This document shows positions 16,949 to 27,368 of a stretch of DNA of 32,998 nucleotides, in pieces. Origin of the DNA: Thalassobaculaceae bacterium. GTDB taxonomy: Bacteria > Pseudomonadota > Alphaproteobacteria > Thalassobaculales > Thalassobaculaceae. The DNA lies in assembly GCA_029212785.1 (NCBI GenBank), contig JARGOG010000049.1:1-32998 (forward strand), in the 5' to 3' direction. Both the position numbers and the translations under genes were made by a program. The stretch's first letter is position 1. The number at the start of each line of letters is the position of its first letter. The notes below the pieces were generated by a model. It was not told where the DNA came from, did no database searches, and saw nothing but the letters and a program-made list of their open reading frames with translations.

Positions 16949-17515
16949 TTACTCCAGCGGCGGCAATTCCACCGGCACCGACGGCAGCCGTTCGTTCAGC
17001 CGGCGCAGCGCCTCGTCGCTGATATCGAGCGATTTCTCGGCGATCACGATGTGGTCCTTGAACAGAACCACCTTGGCAGCGCGTTCGTCGGCGATCTCCG
17101 CGATCACGGATACCAGAACGTCGCGCACCTTGTTCATCGACATCGCGAAGGCCTGGTCCAGCGACCGGCGCCGCTCCTGCACCGATTTCTGCACATCGGC
17201 CACGCGGTCCCGGAACGCCCGAAGATTCTGCTGATAGACCTCAGGGGCAAGGACCGACCGCTGCTGCTGCAGATCCTGCTCGCTGTTCCTGAGCGCCTTT
17301 TCCTCTTCGGTGACCTGGCGCTGATAGGCTTGGCGACGCTCGTTGATCTTCGCCTGGATTTCCTTGGCGGCGTTGGAATTGCGGAGCGCGCCCTGCACAT
17401 CGACGACGGCGATCGAGCCGCCCACATCCTGCGCCGGTGCCGGGCCGACCGCGGCCGCCACGACCGCGATCGCCGCGAAAAGGGTCACCGCCGCGCGTCT
17501 CAGCGACCGGACCAT
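16949..17515 (-). CDS. skp: OmpH/Skp family periplasmic chaperone
   Basis: About 188 residues. Skp holds unfolded outer-membrane proteins in the periplasm and hands them to BamA, encoded just upstream. A signal peptide is clear: basic start (VRSLRRAA), hydrophobic core ([15 protein letters not shown]), cleavage near APA-QDVG at about residue 29. The mature part begins with the conserved [10 protein letters not shown] strand and continues with long amphipathic helices rich in Glu, Arg, Gln and Ala (about 55-135), which form the tentacle coiled coils. Two ATG codons are adjacent (17518 and 17515); AGGAG lies 6 nt before the second and only 3 nt before the first, so 17515 is preferred. Sequence identity in this family is low, so the name rests on architecture and position. 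Confidence 0.9.
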   Translation of the reverse strand: MVRSLRRAAVTLFAAIAVVAAAVGPAPAQDVGGSIAVVDVQGALRNSNAAKEIQAKINERRQAYQRQVTEEEKALRNSEQDLQQQRSVLAPEVYQQNLRAFRDRVADVQKSVQERRRSLDQAFAMSMNKVRDVLVSVIAEIADERAAKVVLFKDHIVIAEKSLDISDEALRRLNERLPSVPVELPPLE

Positions 17516-17591
17516 CATGATCTCCTTCCAGGCGTATACATCAGCGGCGCCCTGCCCGACTCGCCGGTTCCCTGCATTGGGGCCGGCACGA

Positions 17592-19871
17592 TCAGAACCG
17601 CGTGCCGAAGCTCAGCCTGAATACCTCGGGGACGTCGAAGTCCTCTTTCGCCACCGCTTCGGCCGCATCGACACGGATTGTACCGAAAGCCGTGGTGAAC
17701 GACAGCCCGACACCGAGCGAGGCCCGGATCGAGTTCACGTCGGCGATATCGGTTCCGCTATCGTCGAGACCCCAGACACTGCCGATATCGGTGAAGAGGA
17801 AGGTGCGGACCCCGAGGTCTTCTGGCATGCCCGAGGGGAAGGCGAGTTCGATCGAACCGACGTAGTAGTTGTTCGCCCCCAGCGCGTCATCGGTGCTGGT
17901 GTCACGCGGGCCGACGCCGCCGCGCTCGAAACCGCGGAACGAGCTGGCGCCGATGAAGAAGCGCTCGGCGATCGAAACGTCCTCGCCAAGCCCGACGATC
18001 ATGCCGCCCTGGGCGAGGAAGGACAGGCCCCACACCTCATCGAAGGGATAGTAGTAGCCGGCCTTGACCCGGGTCCTGAAGAACCGCTCGTCACCGCCGG
18101 CTCCGGCGACTTCCGTCGTCAACTGGGCGATATAGCCGTCGCGCGGGTCGAGGCGGTTGTCGCGCTTGTCATATGTCAGCGTCTGACCGATCTGGGAGAC
18201 CACGCGGGTGCCTTCCTGGTCCTGAATGAAGCGCGAGGCATCGTCGTCGACGTCTTTGATCTCGGTCTGCTCGATCCGGTAGTTGATCGACTGCGTCAGA
18301 TCCGGCTGCAGCGTATAGGACGCACGCAGCACGCCGCCGAACCGCAACTCGTCATAGGAACTTTCGTCCAGCGACCGCTCAATCCGGAACAGGTCGAAGC
18401 CGGCAGCGACGTCGCGATCGAGGAAATACGGCTCGGTGAAAGCCACGTCGAACTCGGTCGATCGGCCCGACGCAGTGACCCCGAACCGCAGATCCTGGCC
18501 GCGTCCCAACAGGTTACGCTCGCGGATGCCGACATCGCCGATGAGCGATTCCGCCGTGGAGAATCCGATACCGAAGGAGATCTCGCCGGTCGATTGCTCT
18601 TCGACCTCGACCTCGACCACGGTTCGGTCGGGCGCCGAGCCTTCGCTGTTCTTGACGTCGACACTCTTGAAGAAGCCGAGGTTGCGGACCCGACGCTCCG
18701 AGCGCCGCAGCTTTGCGGTATTGAACGCGTCGCCCTCCACCAGGCTCATCTCGCGTCGAATGACCCGGTCCAGGGTCCGCACGTTGCCGACGATGTCGAT
18801 GCGCTCGACGAAGACCTTGCTGGCCTCGCCGACCTGGTAGGTGATCGAAATCGTCCGGTTCTCCGGATCCCGGTTCACGCGCGGGCGCACGTCGACAAAG
18901 GCGTAGCCAAGCGTGCCGAGGTGGTCGGTAATCGCGTCGATGGTGTCGTCGATCAGGGTCGAATCATATTCCTCGCCCTCCTCCGTGACCACGAACTGCC
19001 GCAGGGTCTCCGGATCGACGCGCGGCAGAGAGATGTCGAAATCGCTCGCCCCGAACGTATAGACGTCGCCCTCCTCCACCGTGAAGGTCACGACGAAGGA
19101 TTCGCGGTCCGGTGCCAGTTCCGCGACCGCCGAGAGCACCCGGAAATCGGCAAACCCGTTCTCCAGATAGTACCGGCGCAGCAGCTCGCGGTCATAGCTC
19201 AGCCGGTCCGGGTCGTAGGTGTCGTCGGAGCTGAGGAAGCGATAGAAGGCGTATTCCTTGGTCTGAATCACCCCGCGCAGGGCTGAATCGCTGAACTCGC
19301 GGTTGCCAAGGAAGGTGATGGTGCGCACCGGTGTCAGCGACCCCTCGTCGATCTCGAAGACGAGATCGACGCGGTTCTGGTCCTGACGGATCACCTTGGG
19401 CTCGACGGTAACCGCGTAGCGGCCGGAGCGCTGGTAGATCTCGATGATGCGCTGGACGTCCTGCTGCACCCGGGTCCGGGTATAGACGAGGCGCGGACGG
19501 AGCTGGATCTCGCGGTCCAACTCCTCATCATCGACCCGCTTGTTCCCCTCGAAGGCGATGCGGTTGATGATCGGGTTCTCGACCACGTTGATGACCAGTG
19601 CATCGCCATCCCGCCGCATCGTCACATCGGCGAAGAGGCCGGTCGCGTACAACGCCTTGAGCGATCGGTCGAGACGGTCGGAATCGAAGGTATCGCCCGG
19701 CTGGATCAGAAGGTAGGAGCGGACCGTGGCGGGGTCGATGCGCTGGGTCCCCTCGACCACGACGTCGGTCACCGTGCTCTGGAACTGCGCGTTTGCTGAC
19801 GGCGTCGGGCCGAACGCCAGGGCGAATACCAGCGCGACCAACTGCAGAAACCGGATCAATCGAGTGGGCAA
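17592..19871 (-). CDS. bamA: Outer membrane protein assembly factor BamA
   Basis: 759 residues. BamA is the outer-membrane beta-barrel that inserts other barrel proteins. A signal peptide (LVALVFALAFGPTPSANA, cleavage after about residue 28) precedes five POTRA domains (about 30-420, each with the VEGNxR/LGN-type strand: VVVEGTQRID, IAFEGNKRV, ITFLGNREFS, IDIVGNVRT). The C-terminal 16-stranded barrel includes SSFRGFERGG, the VRGF/Y-type loop, and ends in phenylalanine (SFGTRF), the outer-membrane sorting signal. The start is TTG at 19871, with GGGGA six bases before it; no in-frame ATG exists near the signal peptide. Its chaperone gene is next downstream (74-bp gap), and rseP lies 132 bp upstream. 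Confidence 0.96.
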   Translation of the reverse strand: MPTRLIRFLQLVALVFALAFGPTPSANAQFQSTVTDVVVEGTQRIDPATVRSYLLIQPGDTFDSDRLDRSLKALYATGLFADVTMRRDGDALVINVVENPIINRIAFEGNKRVDDEELDREIQLRPRLVYTRTRVQQDVQRIIEIYQRSGRYAVTVEPKVIRQDQNRVDLVFEIDEGSLTPVRTITFLGNREFSDSALRGVIQTKEYAFYRFLSSDDTYDPDRLSYDRELLRRYYLENGFADFRVLSAVAELAPDRESFVVTFTVEEGDVYTFGASDFDISLPRVDPETLRQFVVTEEGEEYDSTLIDDTIDAITDHLGTLGYAFVDVRPRVNRDPENRTISITYQVGEASKVFVERIDIVGNVRTLDRVIRREMSLVEGDAFNTAKLRRSERRVRNLGFFKSVDVKNSEGSAPDRTVVEVEVEEQSTGEISFGIGFSTAESLIGDVGIRERNLLGRGQDLRFGVTASGRSTEFDVAFTEPYFLDRDVAAGFDLFRIERSLDESSYDELRFGGVLRASYTLQPDLTQSINYRIEQTEIKDVDDDASRFIQDQEGTRVVSQIGQTLTYDKRDNRLDPRDGYIAQLTTEVAGAGGDERFFRTRVKAGYYYPFDEVWGLSFLAQGGMIVGLGEDVSIAERFFIGASSFRGFERGGVGPRDTSTDDALGANNYYVGSIELAFPSGMPEDLGVRTFLFTDIGSVWGLDDSGTDIADVNSIRASLGVGLSFTTAFGTIRVDAAEAVAKEDFDVPEVFRLSFGTRF

Positions 19872-20003
19872 GGTCGGTCCCCAGTGGTCAAGTCAGAAGC
19901 CCGCCGGCGGGACGCCGGCACGAAAACTATCCCCGCGCATCTGCCCGGGCGCGCGACTATACCCGTGCCGCTCTGTCGGGCAAACCGCTGAAACTCGATG
20001 CGA

Positions 20004-21131
20004 TTACCCGACGAGCGACCCGAGATAACCGACGATGTCGAAGCGCATCAGATCGTTCCACGTCACGAACAGCATGAGCATGACCACCAGGCTGAGTCCG
20101 GCGATCGCCGCCCATTCCTGCGCGCGCTCCCCGAGCGGGCGGCCGCGGATCGCCTCCAGCGCATAGAACATCAGGTGCCCGCCGTCGAGGATCGGCACCG
20201 GAAACAGGTTGATGAGGCCGAGATTGATCGACAGGACCGCGGTAAACCACAGGGTCATGACGATCCCGCTCTGGGCAACCGTGCCGGACATCTCGGCGAT
20301 GCGCAGCGGTCCCCCGAGCTCTTCGGTTCCCCGGACGCCGACCAACATTTCACCGACCGCATCCAGAGTCTGCTTGATGATCGAGCCGGTTTCGGCCGTG
20401 GCAACAAACACGGCATTCAGCGGGTCGAGCTTCTCGACCGTCATCTGATTGGACTGGATCCCCAGGCGACCGAATGAGAGTTCGTTGCCGAACCGGTCGG
20501 TCTCGGTCACCGGATCCGGTGTCACCCTGATCTCGCGCGTCGTCCCGTCCCGTTCCACAACCAGCAGAATTTCCTCGCCCGGTCGGTCGAAGACAATACG
20601 GCTGAGGTCGGAGAAGCGGGTGATCTCGGCGCCGTCTGCGCTGACGATCCTGTCGTCGATCTGCAGGCCCGCCCGCTCGGCCGCGGAATTCTCGAGCACG
20701 GCATCGACCACCGCCGGCGCGTACGGGCGCCCCTCGATCATGTACAGCCCGGCGAGAACCAGGATCGCGAAGATGAAGTTGGCCAGCGGGCCGGCGGCAA
20801 CGATCGCCGAGCGCGCGCCAAGGCTCTTATGATGGAACGACTGGCGGCGCTCTTCCTCGGAGAAGGCGCTGTCGTCGGTGGCTCCGGCGCTGGCTGGATC
20901 GGCATCGCCGAACATCTTGACGTAGCCGCCGAGCGGAATGGCGCAGATCTTCCAGCGGGTCCCGCTCTTGGCGTTCCAGCCGACCAGTTCCGGCCCGAAG
21001 CCGATGGCGAAGGCCTCGACCCGCACACCGTTGCGCCGGGCAATGAAGTAGTGCCCCCACTCGTGCACGAAGACGAGCACGGTCAGGATGACAAGAAACG
21101 GCAGCGCGTAGTCGGAAAGGATATCGATCAT
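20004..21131 (-). CDS. rseP: Site-2 protease RseP (M50 family zinc metalloprotease)
   Basis: 375 residues. RseP cuts membrane-embedded substrates, such as anti-sigma factors and signal peptide remnants, within the lipid bilayer. The zinc site is VHEWGHYF (His23, Glu24, His27) in the first membrane segment, with the third ligand in NLFPVPILDGGHL near residue 310. One PDZ domain lies at about 120-200 (VVDAVLENSAAERAGLQIDDRIVSADG); E. coli RseP has two, so a single-PDZ form is present, as is common in alphaproteobacteria. There are membrane segments near 8-28, 100-125, 285-305 and 340-360. It lies between dxr and bamA, a conserved arrangement linking it to envelope stress control. Confidence 0.95.
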   Translation of the reverse strand: MIDILSDYALPFLVILTVLVFVHEWGHYFIARRNGVRVEAFAIGFGPELVGWNAKSGTRWKICAIPLGGYVKMFGDADPASAGATDDSAFSEEERRQSFHHKSLGARSAIVAAGPLANFIFAILVLAGLYMIEGRPYAPAVVDAVLENSAAERAGLQIDDRIVSADGAEITRFSDLSRIVFDRPGEEILLVVERDGTTREIRVTPDPVTETDRFGNELSFGRLGIQSNQMTVEKLDPLNAVFVATAETGSIIKQTLDAVGEMLVGVRGTEELGGPLRIAEMSGTVAQSGIVMTLWFTAVLSINLGLINLFPVPILDGGHLMFYALEAIRGRPLGERAQEWAAIAGLSLVVMLMLFVTWNDLMRFDIVGYLGSLVG

Positions 21132-21179
21132 CCGAAACCAGTGTCCCTTACTCTTTCCACCCCGCCAGTCACGGCGAAC

Positions 21180-22397
21180 TTAATTCGCCGCCCCGACATG
21201 CGCAATGGACAGCCCACCGAAGCCGGCGATCACGTCTTCCGCCACCCGGCGGCCCTTGGCGTCCGCTGCGAACACGCCCTCCAGATCGGTGACCGGTTCG
21301 ACCGGGCATCGATCCAGCGTTTCGGCGACCACCGAGGCGATGTCCGTGAAACCGATCCGCCCGGCGACAAACGCTTCCACGGCGGCCTCGTTGGCGCCAT
21401 TGAGCACCGGCGCGGCGTCCCCGCCGGCCCGCAAAGCCTGGCGCGCCAGGCCCAGGCAGGGGAAGCGCCGAATATCCGGCGCGGAGAAGTCGAGCTGACC
21501 GATCGCCGCGAGATCCAGACGCTCCACCGGTGTGTCCATACGCCGCGGCCAGGCCAGGCAGTAGGCGATCGGTGTGCGCATATCCGGCGAGCCGAGCTGG
21601 GCCAGGACCGACCCGTCGACATAGGAGACCAGGCTGTGCACGACCGATTGTGGGTGGACCAGCACGTCGATCCGCGCCTCCGGCATGGCGAACAGGTGAT
21701 GGGCTTCGATCAGTTCCAACCCCTTGTTCATCATGGTGGCACTGTCGATGGAGATCTTCACGCCCATCGACCAATTCGGGTGGGCCACCGCTTCGGCCGG
21801 CGATTTTCGGGCCATATCGTCGAGCGACAGGGTCCGAAACGGCCCGCCGGACGCGGTCAGGATGATCCGGTCGATCCCTTCGCGCCGGGCATCGTCGAAC
21901 ACCTGGTAGATCGCGTTATGCTCGCTGTCGACGGGCAGGATCCGACATCCGGCACGCTCGGCTTCCTCGGTGAAGAGGTCGCCGGCGCAGACCAGCGCCT
22001 CCTTGTTGGCCAGCGCCACGATACCGCCGCGGCGCACCGCCTCCAGGGTCGGAGCCAGTCCGGCGGCCCCGACGATCGAGCCCATGGTCCAGTCGGCCGG
22101 CCGGCGGGCGGCCTCCAGAACGGCATCCCGTCCAGCCGCCGCCTCGATCCCCGTGCCCGCCAGCGCGTCCCGCAGGACCGGCCAGGCCGTCTCGTCGGCG
22201 ATCGCCGCGAAGGAAGCGCCTAAGGTCTTGGCCTGTTCCGCCAGCAACGCCGCATTCGCCCCGCCGACCAGCGCCTCGACGGCAAAGCGGTCCGGCTCAC
22301 GGGCGATCAGGTCGATCGTGCTGGTTCCCACCGAACCGGTCGAGCCGAGAATGCTGACCCGCCTCTGGGTTTCCCGGTGTGGCGTTCCCTCTACCAC
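21180..22397 (-). CDS. dxr: 1-deoxy-D-xylulose-5-phosphate reductoisomerase
   Basis: About 405 residues. Dxr makes 2-C-methylerythritol 4-phosphate with NADPH, the committed step of the non-mevalonate isoprenoid pathway, which feeds UppS encoded two genes upstream. Motifs: SILGSTGSVGTSTIDLI (NADPH binding, N-terminus), ALANKEALV, LPVDSEHNAIYQ (metal site), LTASGGPFR, HPNWSMGVKISIDSATMMNKGLE and LNGANEAAVEAF. The open frame allows GTG at 22424, but GTG at 22397 has GGAG 9 nt before it and only a 7-nt overlap with the cdsA stop, so it is preferred. A 48-bp gap leads to rseP. Confidence 0.95.
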   Translation of the reverse strand: MVEGTPHRETQRRVSILGSTGSVGTSTIDLIAREPDRFAVEALVGGANAALLAEQAKTLGASFAAIADETAWPVLRDALAGTGIEAAAGRDAVLEAARRPADWTMGSIVGAAGLAPTLEAVRRGGIVALANKEALVCAGDLFTEEAERAGCRILPVDSEHNAIYQVFDDARREGIDRIILTASGGPFRTLSLDDMARKSPAEAVAHPNWSMGVKISIDSATMMNKGLELIEAHHLFAMPEARIDVLVHPQSVVHSLVSYVDGSVLAQLGSPDMRTPIAYCLAWPRRMDTPVERLDLAAIGQLDFSAPDIRRFPCLGLARQALRAGGDAAPVLNGANEAAVEAFVAGRIGFTDIASVVAETLDRCPVEPVTDLEGVFAADAKGRRVAEDVIAGFGGLSIAHVGAAN

Positions 22398-23248
22398 TGC
22401 AGCACGCTCCGGCCGCTCAACCACATGGCCAGCGCCACCACCGGCAGGACGGTCATCTGCCCGTCCACCCGGTCGAGAATGCCGCCATGGCCGGGGATCA
22501 GGCTGCCGGAATCCTTGACCTTGAAGTGCCGCTTCACGGCCGATTCAAGCAGATCGCCCGCCTGGGCAATGACGGCGATGGCGATCGCCAGCGGCACCAG
22601 GGCGGCGCCCCGTGCGTCCTCGTGAATCAGCGTAAAGACCCCTGCCACCAGAATGGACCCCAGCATGCCGCCGCCGAGACCCGCCCAGGTCTTCGACGGG
22701 CTCACCTTGGGTAGAAGTTTCGGTCCACCGAGGGTCCGGCCGGCCGCATAGGCGCCGACATCGGTGAAGGCCACGCTGGCGATCACATACAGCACCGTGA
22801 GCAGACCGAAATCGATGTGCGATCGCATCCAGACCAAGGCGAGCGCCGGAAACACCGTGCCGACGATGGCGACGCCGACCCAGATCGGTCCGACAACCCG
22901 CAATTGGCGGGCGATCAGAACGGAGATCGGGACCGTCACCGCCGCGCAGGCCACACCGGCCGGGACATGCACCACCACGGCGACCGAGAACGACACCAGA
23001 AGAGCCGCGATCAAGACCACCCGGGTCCGGTGCCGGTCGGACGGGGCGGAGATCAGGGCCCCCCACTCCCACGCCATCACCCCGGCAATCGCCAGGATGC
23101 CGACGTCGAAGGCGATGCCGCCGATGCCGATCAACAGACAGGCGGCGGGCGCCAGAATGAGCGAGGAGAGGATCCGTTTGCGCAGATCGCCGGATCGCCG
23201 CGCGGCCGCGGGCGCCGTCTCGCGTCCGTCGTCATTGCCGGCCGCCAC
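22391..23248 (-). CDS. cdsA: Phosphatidate cytidylyltransferase
   Basis: About 285 residues. CdsA makes CDP-diacylglycerol from phosphatidate and CTP in the inner membrane, the branch point for phospholipids. The protein has about seven to eight hydrophobic segments and the C-terminal family signature: Ser-Ala-Val-Lys-Arg at about 230, a Lys-Asp pair, then PGHGGILDRVDG. The frame runs further upstream inside uppS, but GTG at 23248 lies 10 nt after the uppS stop with AGGG 8 nt before it, and gives MAAGNDDGRETA followed by a basic stretch and the first membrane helix. The 3' end overlaps the dxr start by 7 nt. Confidence 0.93.
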   Translation of the reverse strand: MAAGNDDGRETAPAAARRSGDLRKRILSSLILAPAACLLIGIGGIAFDVGILAIAGVMAWEWGALISAPSDRHRTRVVLIAALLVSFSVAVVVHVPAGVACAAVTVPISVLIARQLRVVGPIWVGVAIVGTVFPALALVWMRSHIDFGLLTVLYVIASVAFTDVGAYAAGRTLGGPKLLPKVSPSKTWAGLGGGMLGSILVAGVFTLIHEDARGAALVPLAIAIAVIAQAGDLLESAVKRHFKVKDSGSLIPGHGGILDRVDGQMTVLPVVALAMWLSGRSVLQW

Positions 23249-23258
23249 GCTGCCGGCC

Positions 23259-23999
<741 letters not shown>

Positions 24000-24000
24000 G

Positions 24001-24558
24001 TCAGACCTGCATGATGTCCTGTTCCTTGGCCTCGAGCGCATCGTCGATGGTTTTGACATGCGCGTCGGTGAGGTCCTGGATTTCCTGCTCGTACAGATGA
24101 CGGTCGTCCTGGCTCAGGTCGCCGTCCTTCTCCAGCTTCTTCAGCAGATCCATGCCGTCACGCCGCACGTTGCGGACCGCGACGCGCGCGCTCTCGGCAT
24201 ATTTCGAGGCGACACGGGCGAGCTCCTTGCGGCGCTCCTCCGACAGATCGGGCAGTGGAATGCGGATGAGCTGGCCGTCGGATTGCGGGTTCAGGCCAAG
24301 GTCGCTGTCGCGAATCGCCTTCTCCACCGCCTTGGCCATCGATCGGTCCCAGACCTGCACGGACAGCATCCGGGGTTCCGGAACGCCGACCGTGCCCAAT
24401 TGGGTGATCGGCATCTTGGCGCCATAGGCGTCGACCACGATGGGGTCCAGCAGGTTGACCGATGCGCGGCCCGTTCGCAGACCGGCGAACTCGGATTTCA
24501 GGGCGGTGACCGCGCCGTCCATGCGGCGCAGAATGTCGTCCAGGTCGGGCTCCGCCAT
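24001..24558 (-). CDS. frr: Ribosome recycling factor
   Basis: 185 residues, exactly the family length. RRF splits the post-termination ribosome together with EF-G. Visible are [22 protein letters not shown] at the N-terminus, [16 protein letters not shown] in the second domain, the [17 protein letters not shown] stretch, and the closing helix [23 protein letters not shown]. The ATG at 24558 lies 6 nt after the pyrH stop. The order rpsB-tsf-pyrH-frr is one of the most widespread in bacteria and ties nucleotide supply to translation. Confidence 0.97.
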   Translation of the reverse strand: MAEPDLDDILRRMDGAVTALKSEFAGLRTGRASVNLLDPIVVDAYGAKMPITQLGTVGVPEPRMLSVQVWDRSMAKAVEKAIRDSDLGLNPQSDGQLIRIPLPDLSEERRKELARVASKYAESARVAVRNVRRDGMDLLKKLEKDGDLSQDDRHLYEQEIQDLTDAHVKTIDDALEAKEQDIMQV

Positions 24559-24564
24559 CGTCTT

Positions 24565-25314
24565 CTACTCCGTAATAATCGTATACCGACCCTTGGCGTG
24601 GACCACGTCGGCGAATGCGCCGTTATTGTGAATGGAAAAGACCAGGATCGGAATCTCGTTCTCGCGGGCGAGCGAGATCGCCGACGCATCCATCACCTTC
24701 AGGTCGCGGGTCAGAACGTCCATATAGCTGAGCCGCTCGTAACGATTGGCGGTCGGGACCTTCATCGGATCGGCATCATACACGCCGTCGACCTTGGTCG
24801 CCTTCAGCAACGCGTCGCATCCCATTTCGGATGCCCGCAACGCGGCCGCCGTATCGGTCGTGAAGAACGGATTGCCCGTGCCGGCGGCGAAGATCACCAC
24901 CCGGCCCTTTTCCATGTGGCGCATCGCACGGCGCCGGATATAGGGCTCGCAGACCGCCGCGATCGGCAGCGCGGAGAGGACTCGTGTCTGAATTTCGCGA
25001 CGTTCCAGGGCGCTCTGCATGGCGAGCGAGTTCATCACCGTCGCCAACATGCCCATATAGTCGCCGGTCGCCCGCTCCATGCCGGCGGCCGCGGCCGAGA
25101 TGCCCCGAAAGATATTGCCGCCGCCGATGACGAGGCAGACCTCGGTTCCGGCCTTGGAGACCGACTCGATCTCGCCGGCCACCCGGTCGACCATTTCCGG
25201 GTCGATCCCGTAGGAGAGGCCCCCCATGAGGGCCTCCCCCGAAATTTTCAGCAGGACGCGTTTGAAGACGGGTTCCTGGCTGCTGCCGTTCTCCCCGCTG
25301 TCGTCCTCCGCCAT
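24565..25314 (-). CDS. pyrH: UMP kinase
   Basis: 249 residues. PyrH phosphorylates UMP to UDP and is the bacterial hexameric type, regulated by GTP and UTP. Family features: [14 protein letters not shown] (about 19-32), [10 protein letters not shown] (about 62-71), the [16 protein letters not shown] helix, [16 protein letters not shown] and [13 protein letters not shown]. The first 16 residues (acidic, Ser/Gly-rich) are a short extension often seen in alphaproteobacteria. The ATG at 25314 is preceded by AGGAGA. Gaps of 30 bp to tsf and 6 bp to frr keep it in the operon. Confidence 0.97.
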   Translation of the reverse strand: MAEDDSGENGSSQEPVFKRVLLKISGEALMGGLSYGIDPEMVDRVAGEIESVSKAGTEVCLVIGGGNIFRGISAAAAGMERATGDYMGMLATVMNSLAMQSALERREIQTRVLSALPIAAVCEPYIRRRAMRHMEKGRVVIFAAGTGNPFFTTDTAAALRASEMGCDALLKATKVDGVYDADPMKVPTANRYERLSYMDVLTRDLKVMDASAISLARENEIPILVFSIHNNGAFADVVHAKGRYTIITE

Positions 25315-25344
25315 GCGTCTCTCCTTGCCGCTATGGCGTACTGG

Positions 25345-26268
25345 TTAGCTGGCGAGCGTTGCCGCGACCTCGGCGGCGAAATCGCTCTCTTCGCGCTCGA
25401 TGCCCTCGCCCAGCTGGACACGGACGAACGCGGACAGCTTAACCGGCGCGCCGATCTCCTTGCCGGCATTCTCGACCACCTTGGCCACTCGGGTCTCACC
25501 GTCGACCACGAAGGTCTGCTCCAGCAGGACGACCTCCTGGTAGAACTTACGCAGACGCCCGTCGACCATCTTCTCGATGATCTCTTCCGCCTTGCCACTG
25601 TCGCGGGCCTGTTCGACCAGAACCGAACGCTCACGCTCGATCGCCGCCGGGTCCAGATCGTCGGTCGACAGACTCTGCGGCGCCGTGGCGGCCACATGCA
25701 TGGCAATCTGCTTGCCGAGGTCCGTCAGCTTGGCCTTGTCGCCAGTCGACTCCAGGGCCACCAGCACGCCGATCTTGCCGAGGCCCGGCTTCACCGCGTT
25801 GTGGATATAGGGGACGACGACGCCGTCACCGACCGACAGGACCCGTGCCCGGCGCAGCGCCATGTTCTCGCCGATGGTGGCGATGTTATGGGTCAGTTCC
25901 TCGGCAACCGTGCGGCCGGTCTTCGGATACGCGACGCCCTTCAGCGCCTCGATGTCCTCGCCATTGGCCAGCGCCAGCTTCGTCATGGTCTCGACGAAGT
26001 CCTGGAAGCTGTCGTTGCGGGCCACGAAATCGGTCTCGGAATTGACCTCCATGACGGCACCGGTGGTGCCTTCGACCGCAGCGCCGACGAGCCCTTCGGC
26101 CGCGACACGGCCGGACTTCTTCGCCGCCGAGGCCAGACCCTTCGTGCGGAGCCAGTCGACCGCCGCGTCCAGGTCACCGTTGGACTCGGTCAGGGCCTTC
26201 TTGCAATCCATCATGCCTGCGCCGGACTTCTCGCGCAGTTCTTTTACCAGAGCAGCCGTGACAGCCAT
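25345..26268 (-). CDS. tsf: Elongation factor Ts
   Basis: 307 residues. EF-Ts is the guanine nucleotide exchange factor for EF-Tu. The N-terminal UBA-like domain reads [19 protein letters not shown], and the EF-Tu-binding motif [14 protein letters not shown] follows at about residues 75-90. The two core domains and coiled-coil region follow in order, ending [27 protein letters not shown]. The ATG at 26268 has GAGGA 7 nt upstream. A 117-bp gap with a strong hairpin separates it from rpsB, so the ratio of EF-Ts to S2 may be set there. Confidence 0.97.
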   Translation of the reverse strand: MAVTAALVKELREKSGAGMMDCKKALTESNGDLDAAVDWLRTKGLASAAKKSGRVAAEGLVGAAVEGTTGAVMEVNSETDFVARNDSFQDFVETMTKLALANGEDIEALKGVAYPKTGRTVAEELTHNIATIGENMALRRARVLSVGDGVVVPYIHNAVKPGLGKIGVLVALESTGDKAKLTDLGKQIAMHVAATAPQSLSTDDLDPAAIERERSVLVEQARDSGKAEEIIEKMVDGRLRKFYQEVVLLEQTFVVDGETRVAKVVENAGKEIGAPVKLSAFVRVQLGEGIEREESDFAAEVAATLAS

Positions 26269-26346
26269 GGTTTGATCCTCGTCGCTGGTAAGGTTCCATG
26301 GCGGCGACCCTGCCGGCCGCCGCCTCGACTATGCCGTTGTCTTGTT

Positions 26347-26375
26347 CCCGCCCGGATCGGAAACGACCGGGCGGG
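26347..26375 (-). promoter_or_regulatory. Strong hairpin between rpsB and tsf
   Basis: CCCGCCCGG (26347-26355) and CCGGGCGGG (26367-26375) pair perfectly. Inside, TCG and CGA extend the stem around GAAA (TTTC in the minus-strand transcript), with one bulged base. It begins 10 nt after the rpsB stop. No T-run follows on the minus strand, so it may be a partial terminator, an RNA processing site or a 3'-end protection element. Confidence 0.6.
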
Positions 26376-26385
26376 CACCGTCGGA

Positions 26386-27231
26386 TCAGGCGTTCGCCTG
26401 CTGCTCCGTCGGCTCGGCCGGTGCGGTCTCGGTGGGAGCGGCGGCTTCGGCGGTCGCAGCCTCGGCTGTCGCGGCTTCCGCGGCAAGCGCCGGCTCAACC
26501 GGAATCTCCTCGCTCTCGCCCACATCACCACCGGAAGCCATCGCCTCGGCCTGAATGCCGCCGATCACGGCCGCACCAAGGAGCTCGGTGTAGAAGGCAA
26601 TGGCGCGCATGGCGTCGTCATTGCCCGGAATCGGGTAGCTGACGCCATCCGGATCGCAGTTGCTGTCCAGGATGGCCACGACCGGAATACCCAGCGTGTT
26701 GGCTTCCTGAATGGCCAGCGCTTCCTTGTTGGTGTCGATCACGACCATGATGTCCGGCAGACCGCCCATCTCCTTGATGCCACCCAGCGCGCGCTCCAGC
26801 TTCTCGCGCTCGCGGGTCAGGCCCAGGGTCTCCTTCTTGGTCAGGCCGCCGACGCCGGCGTCCAGACGCTCCTCAAGCTCCCGCAGGCGCTTGATCGAGT
26901 TGGAGATGGTCTTCCAGTTGGTCAGCATGCCGCCGAGCCAGCGGTGGTTCACGTAGTACTGGCCGGACTTGCGTGCCGCCTCGGCGATCATCTCGGCCGC
27001 CTGGCGCTTGGTGCCGACGAACAGCACACGGCCATTGTTGGCGACGACGTCGCGCACGGCCTCAAGGGCACGGTGCAGCAACGGAACGGTCTGGCGCAGG
27101 TCCAGGATGTGGACGTTATTGCGCACGCCGAAGATGTACGGCTCCATCTTCGGGTTCCAGCGGCGGGTGTGGTGGCCGAAATGGACACCGGCCTCGAGCA
27201 GCTGGCGCATGGTAAATGTAGGGACGGTCAT
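26386..27231 (-). CDS. rpsB: 30S ribosomal protein S2
   Basis: 281 residues; E. coli S2 has 241. The S2 core runs from [22 protein letters not shown] through IYILDLRQT-type [49 protein letters not shown] and [25 protein letters not shown]. The last 45 or so residues form an Ala/Glu/Pro-rich tail with the near-repeat [16 protein letters not shown], a disordered extension common in alphaproteobacterial S2. The frame is open far upstream, but the ATG at 27231 is preceded by GAGGA with a 5-nt spacer and gives [12 protein letters not shown]. It is the first gene of the long minus-strand operon. Confidence 0.97.
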   Translation of the reverse strand: MTVPTFTMRQLLEAGVHFGHHTRRWNPKMEPYIFGVRNNVHILDLRQTVPLLHRALEAVRDVVANNGRVLFVGTKRQAAEMIAEAARKSGQYYVNHRWLGGMLTNWKTISNSIKRLRELEERLDAGVGGLTKKETLGLTREREKLERALGGIKEMGGLPDIMVVIDTNKEALAIQEANTLGIPVVAILDSNCDPDGVSYPIPGNDDAMRAIAFYTELLGAAVIGGIQAEAMASGGDVGESEEIPVEPALAAEAATAEAATAEAAAPTETAPAEPTEQQANA

Positions 27232-27272
27232 GTCTTTCCTCGGGTTTTCCGGTTCAACCTCCACGAGCGATA

Positions 27273-27318
27273 GCCGAGACAACGCCTCGGCACCGGAGCG
27301 GTCCGTGCGATCCGGTGC
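27273..27318 (-). promoter_or_regulatory. Two adjoining hairpins in the rpsB leader
   Basis: GCACCGGA (27290-27297) pairs with TCCGGTGC (27311-27318) around a 13-nt loop. Next to it GCCGAG (27273-27278) pairs with CTCGGC (27286-27291) around a 7-nt loop; the two share two bases at 27290-27291, so full pairing of both is mutually exclusive only at the base. They lie about 42-87 nt upstream of the rpsB ATG in the expected transcript. S2 represses its own mRNA in other proteobacteria through leader stem-loops; that this is the same is inference. Confidence 0.45.
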
Positions 27319-27368
27319 AAACCGGGGTCGACGGAACGCGTGCTCGTGTGCGGATTTAAGCGGCCGCC

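Noticed and set aside
17343-19286. A 647-codon plus-strand frame antisense to bamA
   Set aside because: It is a shadow of the BamA gene, whose signal peptide, POTRA domains and terminal Phe are clear. The antisense protein shows no motif.
19900-19911. CCCGCCGGCGGG palindrome between rseP and bamA
   Set aside because: A 12-bp GC palindrome without a loop is common in DNA of this composition, and it has no T-run or conserved neighbour.
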